Origin: Oscillospiraceae bacterium
GTDB lineage: Bacteria > Bacillota > Clostridia > Oscillospirales > Oscillospiraceae
Length of the DNA: 64,000 nucleotides
Assembly (NCBI GenBank): GCA_902778285.1
Contig: CACYXC010000026.1
Location: 1-64,000, forward strand
Direction: 5' to 3'
The translations under genes were made by a program, and so were the position numbers. How positions within the stretch are numbered: the stretch's first letter is position 1; every line of letters begins with the position of its first letter. Below, one piece after another: positions 25,034 to 32,352 of the stretch. The notes below the pieces were generated by a model. It searched no databases. It was given only the letters and a program-made list of their open reading frames with translations, and was not told the DNA's origin.

Positions 25034-25905
25034 GGAAAAAGCGCTATTTCAGCCGCGGCGTCACCTTCCTGCTGTGCCTGGTTTTCGCGGTGGCCTTCCT
25101 GCTTCCGACGGTGCTGACCATCACGAATTCCTTCATGTCCGAGGCGGAGATCAAGTCCAACTACGGCATGATCTTCTCCACCACCACGGGCGGCTATGTG
25201 TCGAAGACCGTGAACCTGAAGTTCATCCCGGACAAGGTGAGCTTCTCGCAGTATATCACCGGCCTCATCAAATCCCCCGAGTACCTGCTCAAGTACTGGA
25301 ACAGCATCCTGCTGGTCGTACCCATCGTGATCTTTCAGGTGGCCGTCGCCTCGGTGGCGGCGTACAGCTTCACGCGCTGGCGCGGGAAGCTCCGCAGCGG
25401 CATCTTCTTCTTTTATGTCATTCTTATGCTGATGCCCTATCAGGTCACGCTGGTGCCGAACTATCTGGTCAGCGACTGGCTGGGCATCCTCAACACCCGC
25501 TGGTCCATCATCCTGCCGGGCATCTTCGCTCCCTTCTCGGTCTTCCTGCTGACGAAGTTCATGCGCCGCATCCCCTATTCGCTGATCGAATCGGCGAAGG
25601 TGGACGGAGCGGGCGAGTGGCAGATCTTCACGAAGATCTGCCTGCCGCAGTGCCGCTCGGCGCTCTATTCGATCGCCATCCTGGTCTTCATCGACTACTG
25701 GAACATGGTCGAGCAGCCGCTGATCCTGCTGCAGGACGCCGACGCGCAGCCGCTGTCGGTTTTCCTCTCGTCCATCAACGCCGGCGAGATCGGCCTGGCC
25801 TTCGCCATGGCCACGGTGTATATGATCCCCTCGCTGCTGCTCTTCCTCCACGGCGAGGAATACCTTGTAGAGGGTATCGCCAATTCCGGCAGCGTCAAGG
25901 GCTGA
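25030..25905 (+). CDS. ABC transporter permease, MalG/UgpE-like
   Basis: A 291-residue permease with about six helices and an EAA loop SLIESAKVDGAGEWQIFTKI (about residues 180-200), the second partner of sugar-type importers. The first periplasmic loop is unusually long (residues about 35-90). The ATG overlaps the upstream stop and GGAGGGATG supplies the ribosome binding site. Followed after 80 bases by the adaptor gene, probably in the same operon. The transported substrate cannot be told. Confidence 0.85.
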   Translation: MRKKRYFSRGVTFLLCLVFAVAFLLPTVLTITNSFMSEAEIKSNYGMIFSTTTGGYVSKTVNLKFIPDKVSFSQYITGLIKSPEYLLKYWNSILLVVPIVIFQVAVASVAAYSFTRWRGKLRSGIFFFYVILMLMPYQVTLVPNYLVSDWLGILNTRWSIILPGIFAPFSVFLLTKFMRRIPYSLIESAKVDGAGEWQIFTKICLPQCRSALYSIAILVFIDYWNMVEQPLILLQDADAQPLSVFLSSINAGEIGLAFAMATVYMIPSLLLFLHGEEYLVEGIANSGSVKG

Positions 25906-25985
25906 TATGGTTTTCAGATTTCAGATTTCAGTTTTCAGTTTTCAGGCATACAGAGGGATGACGCCTGAAAAAACTGGAGGTTTCT

Positions 25986-27785
25986 ATGGACTATAAACCG
26001 AAAAACAGAGAATGGGTCAAGAACGCGGCCATTATCTTTCTGGCCGTGCTGCTGGTGCTGACCTTCTTTTCCAACACCATCATGAACCGGAGCCTGCCGG
26101 AGGTCGCCACGCAAAATGTGACCAGCGGCTCCATCACCGCCAAGGTGCGCGGCACCGGCACTGTGACCGCCATCGGAAACCATGTGGTCAAGGCCGAGCA
26201 GACGCGGGAGATCCGCGCGGTCATGATCAAGGCCGGGCAGACCGTTGAAGCCGGGGACATTCTCTTCATCCTGGGCGAGGGAGAGAGCTCCGAGATCGAG
26301 CAGGCGCAGGAGACCCTGCGCACGCTGCAGGTGAGCTATCAGCGCGCCGCCATCGGCGTGCCCGCGGTCAGCTACAAGGCCGAGGAGCACGAGATCGAGC
26401 GGGCCAGAGAGGAGCTGAAGGAGGCCAGGGAGGCCCTGGAGGCTGTGAAGAAAAAAGCCAGCCGCGAGATCCCCAGCGCCCAGCTCGAGGAGGCGGAGCA
26501 GGAGCTCTATGAGGCCAAGCTGGCCACGCAGGCCGCAAAGGACGAAGTCGACACCAGAGAACTGGAGCTTGAAGACAAGAAGATCGAGCGCGACGCGATC
26601 AAAACCATGTACAACGACAAGCTCAACCAGGCGATCGACAACCGCCAGTGGTGGCAGGACATGGTCGCTGACCAGCAGGCGACGGTGGACGCGCTGAAGA
26701 AGGCCAAGGAGGAGGGCTCCGAGGACCCGGACATCGACCAGAAGATCCTGGAGGCCGAGACGGAGCTTGCCCAGGACAAGCTGCGCCTGGAGGAGGCTGT
26801 GGCGCGCGAAAAGGCGCTGCTGGACCCCGCCAGCCAGATCGAACTGACCGAGGCCGAGCGTGCCGTGCAGGAGGCCGACGACAAGGTGCGCAACGCGGAG
26901 GACGCCTATTCTGACGCGCAGACCGCCGAGGCCGCGGCCGCGGCCAAGGTCGAGGCCATCCAGGCCGTGATCGACGAGATCATGGGCACCGAGACCGTCA
27001 GCGAGGAGTATAAAAAGGCCAGGGAGGCTGTGATCGCCGCAGAGGACAGGCTGTTCACGCTGGAAAACAATCTCGAGCTCAAGAAAATCAGCGACGCCAA
27101 GAGCCAGTCCCTGAGCTATCTCGACCTGACCGACCTCGGCCAGCAGATCGAGAGGGCCAAGCAGAAGCTGGCCGAACTCTCCGGCGGCGAGGAGAACCAG
27201 ATCCTCGCCAAGGTGTCCGGCACGGTGCAGTCCGTGGAGTGCACCGCGGGCGAGACCAAGGCCAAGGGCGACGCCCTCGCGACCATCGAGGTGCCGGACA
27301 TGGGCTACACCCTGTCCTTCACGGTCACAAACGACCAGGCCCGCCGCCTGAAGGTGGGCGACACGGCGACGGTCTCCAACTACTACTGGGGCAAGCAGAT
27401 CACGGCCACGCTCGAGTCCATCCGCGTGGACCCGAAGAATCCGCAGACCAACAAGCTGCTGACCTTCAACGTGGACGGCGATGTGAACGTCGGCGCCGAG
27501 CTGACGATCTCCGTCGGCCAGAAGAGCGCCAACTACGACCTGATCGTGCCGAACTCCGCCGTCCGCAGCGACGCCAACGGCAGCTTCGTCCTCAAGATCG
27601 AGGCCAAGAGCTCCCCGCTGGGCAACCGCTACATCGCCCGCCGCGTCAATGTGGAGGTACTGGCCGAGGACGATATGAATTCCGCCGTCACGGGCGACCT
27701 CTCCAACTGGGGCGATTTCGTCATCACCACTTCCAACGCGCCGGTCAAGAGCGGCGACATGGTGCGTCTGGCGGACAACGGCTGA
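25986..27785 (+). CDS. HlyD-type membrane fusion protein
   Basis: A 599-residue protein anchored by one N-terminal helix (AAIIFLAVLLVLTFF, about residues 14-29), then a lipoyl half-domain (GTGTVTAIGNHVVKAEQTRE), a very long coiled coil (about 100-400, rich in Glu, Ala and Lys), the second lipoyl half (ILAKVSGTVQSVECTAGETKAKG as ILAKVSGTVQSV) and a beta-barrel domain. This is the adaptor architecture of ABC and RND exporters. In a Gram-positive it would span the cell wall. TGGAGG precedes the ATG. Its linkage to importer-type permeases is odd. Confidence 0.82.
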   Translation: MDYKPKNREWVKNAAIIFLAVLLVLTFFSNTIMNRSLPEVATQNVTSGSITAKVRGTGTVTAIGNHVVKAEQTREIRAVMIKAGQTVEAGDILFILGEGESSEIEQAQETLRTLQVSYQRAAIGVPAVSYKAEEHEIERAREELKEAREALEAVKKKASREIPSAQLEEAEQELYEAKLATQAAKDEVDTRELELEDKKIERDAIKTMYNDKLNQAIDNRQWWQDMVADQQATVDALKKAKEEGSEDPDIDQKILEAETELAQDKLRLEEAVAREKALLDPASQIELTEAERAVQEADDKVRNAEDAYSDAQTAEAAAAAKVEAIQAVIDEIMGTETVSEEYKKAREAVIAAEDRLFTLENNLELKKISDAKSQSLSYLDLTDLGQQIERAKQKLAELSGGEENQILAKVSGTVQSVECTAGETKAKGDALATIEVPDMGYTLSFTVTNDQARRLKVGDTATVSNYYWGKQITATLESIRVDPKNPQTNKLLTFNVDGDVNVGAELTISVGQKSANYDLIVPNSAVRSDANGSFVLKIEAKSSPLGNRYIARRVNVEVLAEDDMNSAVTGDLSNWGDFVITTSNAPVKSGDMVRLADNG

Positions 27786-27786
27786 T

Positions 27787-28875
27787 ATGAGAAGGCGGAG
27801 GAGTAAGAAGGAGCGGATCGCGCTGCTGATCATGTGCGCGGCGCTCACGCTGGCGGCGGCTGTCTGCTTTCTCGGCGCGCTGTTTCTGGGCGGAGAGCTG
27901 GATTCCCAGCGGGCGGCCGAGCGCTGGAAGGGCGAGGGCGAGCTGGAGTTCAGACAGCTCAGCTGCTTCGTGCCGGTGGACGAAAAGCTGTCGCTCAACC
28001 AGATCTATCAGTTCCGCACGGATCTGATGAAGCGCCTGCACGAGGCGGCGCTGGATGCGGACAGCGATCAGACGCTCTTCGTGGACGCCTGGAGCTGTAC
28101 CGGCAAGGCTCTGGCCAGCACCGATCTCGGCAAGGGCGACGCCAGCGTTATCGCCGTCGGCGGCGATTTCTTCCAGTTCCACCCGCTGCGGCTTCTGAGC
28201 GGCAGTTACTTCCGGGAGGGCGACCTGATGCAGGACCTCGTCCTGCTGGACGAGGAGCTGGCGTGGATCCTCTTCGGCAGCACGGATCTGCAGGGCCTGA
28301 CGATGAAGATCGACGGCGTGCCCTTCCAGATCGCGGGCGTGATCCAGCGGGAGCAGGATTTCGCCAGCCAGAAAGCCTATACCGCGGGCATGGGGCTGTA
28401 TATGTCCTTTGACGCGTGGAAGAGCCTGCACGAGACCGCCGGCATCACGAGCTATGAGCTGGTGCTGGCCGAGCCGGTCAAAAACTTCGCGGTCAACTTC
28501 ACAAGGGAGAAGTTTCCCATCGGGCACGGCGAGATCGTCGTCAACAGCGGCCGCTTCCGGATGGGGAGACTGTTGGGACTCGTGGCGCAGTTCGGTACGC
28601 GCAGCATGCAGAAGCTCGGCGTGCTGCTGCCCTATTGGGAGAACGCCGCCCGCTGCATGGAGGACTACTGCGCGCTTCTGTGCTTCCTGGGCTGGCTGTT
28701 TATCCTGATCCCGGCGATCGTGCTGACCGTCACGCTCTTCCGGCTGCTCCGACGAGGGAAGGAAAGGCTGACGGACGAGGTGCTGCCCGGCTGGCGGGAC
28801 AACGCAGAGGAATTTGTCCGTGTGCGTCGGCGCCGCCGCTGGGAGAAGAGACAGGGCAAACACGAAAGCCGCTGA
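27787..28875 (+). CDS. MacB periplasmic-core-like membrane protein
   Basis: A 362-residue protein with an N-terminal helix (about 10-33), an extracellular domain with the MacB/FtsX-type core pattern (ASVIAVGGDFFQFHPLRLLSGSYF; VLLDEELAWILFGSTDLQG; MKIDGVPFQIAGVI), and one C-terminal helix (about 297-320). Full MacB permeases have four helices, so this is a reduced form. It starts one base after the adaptor stop, implying coupled translation, and is the last gene before a hairpin terminator. It probably works with the adaptor and permeases, as an envelope-spanning assembly of unknown substrate. Confidence 0.65.
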   Translation: MRRRRSKKERIALLIMCAALTLAAAVCFLGALFLGGELDSQRAAERWKGEGELEFRQLSCFVPVDEKLSLNQIYQFRTDLMKRLHEAALDADSDQTLFVDAWSCTGKALASTDLGKGDASVIAVGGDFFQFHPLRLLSGSYFREGDLMQDLVLLDEELAWILFGSTDLQGLTMKIDGVPFQIAGVIQREQDFASQKAYTAGMGLYMSFDAWKSLHETAGITSYELVLAEPVKNFAVNFTREKFPIGHGEIVVNSGRFRMGRLLGLVAQFGTRSMQKLGVLLPYWENAARCMEDYCALLCFLGWLFILIPAIVLTVTLFRLLRRGKERLTDEVLPGWRDNAEEFVRVRRRRRWEKRQGKHESR

Positions 28876-28882
28876 ATGAAAA

Positions 28883-29075
28883 AAGGATGTGCCATACGGC
28901 ACATCCTTCAGACTGTAGACAAACCCATGCTGCCGAAGTTTGACACGCATGGGGAGAGCGCGAGAGGGGATTGGTTATTCCCTCTCGCGATTGATATACT
29001 CAGTTCTCATTTTTGATTTTCAAGCTGTCGACACTTTGTCGACAGCTTGAAGGATGTGCCATACGGCACATCCTT
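28883..29075. repeat. MITE-like element between duplicated hairpins, locus 1
   Basis: A 26-bp palindromic hairpin (stem GGATGTGCC/GGCACATCC) occurs identically at 28883-28908 and 29050-29075. Between the copies lies a 141-bp element (28909-29049) that begins CAGACTGTAGACAAACC and ends with the palindrome CAAGCTGTCGACA...TGTCGACAGCTTG, so the two ends form imperfect terminal inverted repeats. Only the second hairpin is followed by a T run. Internal hairpin 28959-28989. The element is in the opposite orientation to loci 2 and 3. Confidence 0.8.
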
Positions 29076-29144
29076 TTTTCCGCGGAATTTGTCATCGCCT
29101 TTCGGCGAATCGATCGTCTTCATAGGCACAGGGCGGAAAAGACG

Positions 29145-29315
29145 TCATTCCTTTTCCGCAGCCTGTTCATTTTCCTTTTCAGCATAGATCTGAGCGACCT
29201 CTTCTTTGAGAGGCTGGGCCATTTTACGTCTGTTCAGCCAGGGGATAAAGAGCTTCCCGAGAACAAGAGCAATGACGAATGCCAGCAAAAAAGCTATGAT
29301 GATTCTGATCTCCAT
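29145..29315 (-). CDS. Small membrane protein resembling the MraY N-terminus
   Basis: A 56-residue open frame with a good ribosome binding site (GGGAG six bases before the ATG). Residues 1-37, with FLLAFVIALVLGKLFIPWL then NRRKMAQPLKEE, resemble the first helix and cytoplasmic edge of phospho-N-acetylmuramoyl-pentapeptide transferase; the rest (AQIYAEKENEQAAEKE) is a charged tail. It lacks all catalytic parts. It may be a remnant of a mraY copy or a free small protein. It overlaps nothing and is followed by the MITE locus. Confidence 0.5.
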   Translation of the reverse strand: MEIRIIIAFLLAFVIALVLGKLFIPWLNRRKMAQPLKEEVAQIYAEKENEQAAEKE

Positions 29316-29438
29316 ATGATACTCCCATAAGCATCGAGCGCCGGCCGGGGGCGGACCCTGCCGGAACAGCAGCTTGTCTGTCTGTTTGATGCGGACGCGG
29401 CAGGGCGCCGCCTCTCCTCAAAACTCAAAACTCACGAC

Positions 29439-30590
29439 TCAAAACTCTTTCTCCAGCTCCAGCAGCGTCTGGGTGAAGCCGTAGCGCTCGGCGAGCGCGC
29501 GGGCCTGCTCCCGTCCGGCCGTACCGCATCTGCCCGTGCGCCGGGCGCGGATCATCAGGTTTTTCGGCGTGCTGTCAAAATCCGTGAATTCGATCATGTC
29601 CACCGCGTAGCCCCGATCCTCCAGCACCAGCGCGCGGATGGAGTCGGTCAGCAGGGCGGCCATGCGCTCCTGAATGATGCCGTGGCGGAGAAAGATATCC
29701 AGCTCGCCGCCCCAGCGGATGCTGCCGTTGATTTCGTGCTGGCAGCAGGGGACGGAGAAGATGTGCTGCGCCCCCTTCGCGATGGCGTAGTGCAGGGCGT
29801 AGTCGGTGGCGGTGTCGCAGGCGTGGAGCGTGACGACCATGTCCACCTTCTCATCATACAGCACGTCCTTCGACACGTCCGCGTGCACGAAGCGCAGGCC
29901 CGCATAGCCGTACTTCCCGGCGATGGCATTGCAGCGCTCGACCACGTCCGCCTTCAGGTCGTAGCCGATGATCTTCACGTCCATGCCGCGCCTGACGGAA
30001 AAGTAGTAGTAGAGGATAAAGGTCAGATAGCTCTTGCCGCAGCCAAAGTCGAGGATCGTGATCTGCTTCTGCTCGCTGCCCGTGAAGGCCTGGTCGATGA
30101 GCTCCACAAAGCGGTTGATCTGCCGGTACTTGTCGTAGCGGGCCTTGACGATGCGGAAGTCCTGCGTGAACACGCCCAGATCCACCAGCGCCGGGATCGC
30201 CTCGCCCTCGCGCAGGAGATACTGCTTTTCCCGGTCGTGGCCCTGCGCGGCCGCCGGCCGCGGCACCGCCGCGCCGCCGCTTTTCTTATAGAGGCCGTTC
30301 TGCCGCAGACTGTACTGGGCGGAGGCCTCCTCCGTCACGATCAGGGCCTGCCGGTAGCGCCCGTCCAGCTCGTCGGCCGCCATACGCAGCAGCGCCTCGC
30401 CTTCCAGATTCTGATGGAAGACCTGCGCGCCGCGCTGCCGCTCCAGCTGGAAGATGCGCGTCCCCCTGTGAAGCAGCGGACGGACGGAGATCTTTGCATC
30501 GGCACTTTGGTCCAGCGGCTGGCTGAACACCGCGCGCGAGAGCGTATCCAGCGCGGCGGAGAGTTCGGTTGTGAGATTCTTTTCTTTCAT
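29439..30590 (-). CDS. SAM-dependent methyltransferase
   Basis: A 383-residue enzyme with a central Rossmann-type methyltransferase domain: motif I ILDFGCGKSYLTFILYYY (as ILDFGCGKSYL, near residue 178) and, later, TLHACDTATDYAL and FSVPCCQHEIN, a set typical of the Methyltransf_32 group that may modify RNA. The N-terminal 130 residues are a separate region. It overlaps the rsmI stop by four bases and is therefore in one operon with it, which supports a role in RNA modification. The exact target is unknown. Confidence 0.75.
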   Translation of the reverse strand: MKEKNLTTELSAALDTLSRAVFSQPLDQSADAKISVRPLLHRGTRIFQLERQRGAQVFHQNLEGEALLRMAADELDGRYRQALIVTEEASAQYSLRQNGLYKKSGGAAVPRPAAAQGHDREKQYLLREGEAIPALVDLGVFTQDFRIVKARYDKYRQINRFVELIDQAFTGSEQKQITILDFGCGKSYLTFILYYYFSVRRGMDVKIIGYDLKADVVERCNAIAGKYGYAGLRFVHADVSKDVLYDEKVDMVVTLHACDTATDYALHYAIAKGAQHIFSVPCCQHEINGSIRWGGELDIFLRHGIIQERMAALLTDSIRALVLEDRGYAVDMIEFTDFDSTPKNLMIRARRTGRCGTAGREQARALAERYGFTQTLLELEKEF

Positions 30591-31462
30591 TCGAACATCT
30601 TTTTCAGTCTCAGGGCCGCGGCCTTGAGCTCGTTTTTGCTGTAGGAATTGTTCTCGTCGGCCAGGACCGCCGCGACGGCCTCTTTGGCGCTGAGATCCCC
30701 GGCCACCATGGCGTCCACCAGCATGGCCTCGGGAGAGACCGTGTGCTCCACCTTGTTGAACACATACTCCGGCGCGACCTCCAGCACCACGGCGTATTCG
30801 CCCTTGTCGTAGTTCCCCTTGGCCAGCAGCTGCTCCTTCACTTCCGCGGGCGTGCCGCGAAAGCTCATCTCGTGCAGCTTCGTCATGTCGTTGCAGAGGC
30901 AGAGCCGCAGGTCGGCGGCGCTTTCGATGAAAAAGTCCACCAGGGACATGATGCGCAGGGGGGACTCGTAGAAGGCGAAGGTGCGCGTGTCGCCCCGGCG
31001 CATCCGCTCCAGCAGCTTGCGGCGATCTGCGTTTTCACGCGGGAAGAAGCCGAAGAAGGTGAAGGAGCTCAGATCGAAGCCCGAGATCGCCAGCGCGTTC
31101 ACCGCGGCGCAGCAGCCCGGTATGCCGACCACGCGGATGCCCTCTTCGACCGCGGCCTTGATGAGCTCGTTGCCGGGGTCGGAGATGCAGGGGGTGCCGG
31201 CGTCGGTGATGACGGCGACGTTTTTGCCCGCCTTCATCTCCTGGATGAAGTATTTGGCCTTGCCGTATTCGTTGAACTTGTGGTTGGAGACCAGCTTGTT
31301 TTTGATGCCGAGCTTGTTTAAGAGCACCATGGAGCGGCGCGTGTCCTCCGCGGCGATGATGTCCGCGTCCGTGAGGATCTGTGTCCCGCGGGGCGACATG
31401 TCCCGCGAGTTGCCGATGGGCGTCGCGACGATGTACAGGGTCCCGGCCGTGATCTCTTCCAT
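30587..31462 (-). CDS. rsmI: 16S rRNA (cytidine-2'-O)-methyltransferase RsmI
   Basis: A 291-residue enzyme that methylates the ribose of C1402 in 16S rRNA. It starts GTLYIVATPIGNSRDMSPRG, has the EDTRRS and GTPCISDPG motifs near residues 38 and 90, and PGCCAAVNAL near 115, all hallmarks of RsmI within the tetrapyrrole-methylase fold. Length is normal. It is the first gene of a two-gene operon with the downstream methyltransferase. A GGAAGAGATC-type start context is present. Confidence 0.95.
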   Translation of the reverse strand: MEEITAGTLYIVATPIGNSRDMSPRGTQILTDADIIAAEDTRRSMVLLNKLGIKNKLVSNHKFNEYGKAKYFIQEMKAGKNVAVITDAGTPCISDPGNELIKAAVEEGIRVVGIPGCCAAVNALAISGFDLSSFTFFGFFPRENADRRKLLERMRRGDTRTFAFYESPLRIMSLVDFFIESAADLRLCLCNDMTKLHEMSFRGTPAEVKEQLLAKGNYDKGEYAVVLEVAPEYVFNKVEHTVSPEAMLVDAMVAGDLSAKEAVAAVLADENNSYSKNELKAAALRLKKMFE

Positions 31463-31540
31463 AAGAAGCCTCCGTGTTTTTTCAGAATCATCAGTCTAAA
31501 ATAACAGTATAACGTATCGGATACGCTTTGACAACAAAAA

Positions 31541-31564
31541 CCGGAGAGAGCTCTCCGGCTTTTC
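31541..31564. terminator. Hairpin between rsmI and csoR
   Basis: CCGGAGAG-AG-CTCTCCGG (31541-31558) followed by CTTTTCG on the plus strand and a T run on the minus strand. It probably insulates the csoR promoter. Confidence 0.5.
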
Positions 31565-31638
31565 GATTTCGTGCGGCGAAGTCCGTGCAGCTGCGGATGA
31601 ACGGTCCATACAGAGGGAAATCTTCTTTGCGGAGGGAC

Positions 31639-31667
31639 TTGACATATACCCCGTGGGGGTATATTAT
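31639..31667 (+). promoter_or_regulatory. Promoter of csoR-copA
   Basis: TTGACA at 31639 and TATTAT at 31662 with a 17-base spacer that is almost entirely the CsoR operator. Confidence 0.9.
31644..31664 (+). promoter_or_regulatory. CsoR operator
   Basis: Palindrome ATATACCCC-GTG-GGGGTATAT between the -35 and -10 boxes, matching the CsoR box. Cu(I) binding by CsoR would relieve repression. Confidence 0.88.
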
Positions 31668-31690
31668 CCTGACAGAAGGAGGCGAGAGCG

Positions 31691-32017
31691 ATGGAGAAAA
31701 CATGCTGCTGTCCGCCGACGGAGGAGGGAAACGGCCTCCATAAAACGAAGGAGCGCTCCCCGGAGGAGTACAGGGCCCTGTGCAACCGGCTCAGCCGGAT
31801 CGAGGGGCAGATCCGCGGCCTGCGCGGTATGCTGGACCGGGGCGCGTACTGCCCGGATATCCTGGCCCAGGCGGCGGCCGCGAACGCGGCGCTCAACGCC
31901 TTCAGCCGGGAGCTGCTCAGCCGGCATATCCGCTCCTGCGTGGTCGATGACGTGCGCGCCGGCAACGACGAGGTCATCGACGAGCTGCTGGGGACTCTGC
32001 AGAAGCTGATGCGATAG
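31691..32017 (+). CDS. csoR: Copper-sensing repressor CsoR
   Basis: A 108-residue all-helical repressor of the DUF156 family. The Cu(I) ligands are in place: Cys54, His79 and Cys83 (YCPDIL and RHIRSC), with the same spacing as in known CsoR. An extra CCC near the N-terminus is unusual. It represses its own promoter through the operator at 31644. copA follows after 335 bases filled with repeats, so the two are probably cotranscribed. GGAGGCGAGAGCG precedes the ATG. Confidence 0.93.
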   Translation: MEKTCCCPPTEEGNGLHKTKERSPEEYRALCNRLSRIEGQIRGLRGMLDRGAYCPDILAQAAAANAALNAFSRELLSRHIRSCVVDDVRAGNDEVIDELLGTLQKLMR

Positions 32018-32352
32018 GGGCAGGAGTAAGACTTACGCCCCTCATCCGCCCCAGTGTGCCCACTGGGGCACCTTCCCCCAAAGGGGGAAGGCTATAAGGA
32101 AACCTCATCCGGTGCTTCGCGCCACCTTCCCGCGTCCGAACAAGGCCGCGAGGTCTGACAGCGGCACGAAAATGCCGCTGCCATGACCGCCGACCTTGTT
32201 CCTCCTAACCCAAATCAAAGCATGCGCTTTGATTTGGAGAGGAAAAGGGAGGGAGCGGATATGTAGCTTTCATGGCTCTTAAGCAAACCATGGAAGCGGA
32301 ATAGAGCGAGCTTCCTTTGACGAGTGGAAGGCTGTAAGGAAGAAGGATTGGA
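32018..32352. repeat. Repeat-filled gap between csoR and copA
   Basis: No gene. From 32037 to about 32100 it is a REP-like repeat (CCCCTCATCC... then CCTTCCCCC-AAA-GGGGGAAGG and CTATAAGGA), partly repeated at 32101-32130. A GGTC/GACC-containing segment follows. From 32213 to 32335 it is a second repeat family (contains ATCAAAGCATGCGCTTTGAT and GGAAGC), whose inverted relative lies at 59903-60014. The end of this repeat, AAGGCTGTAAGGAAGAAGG, provides the ribosome binding site of copA. Confidence 0.7.
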
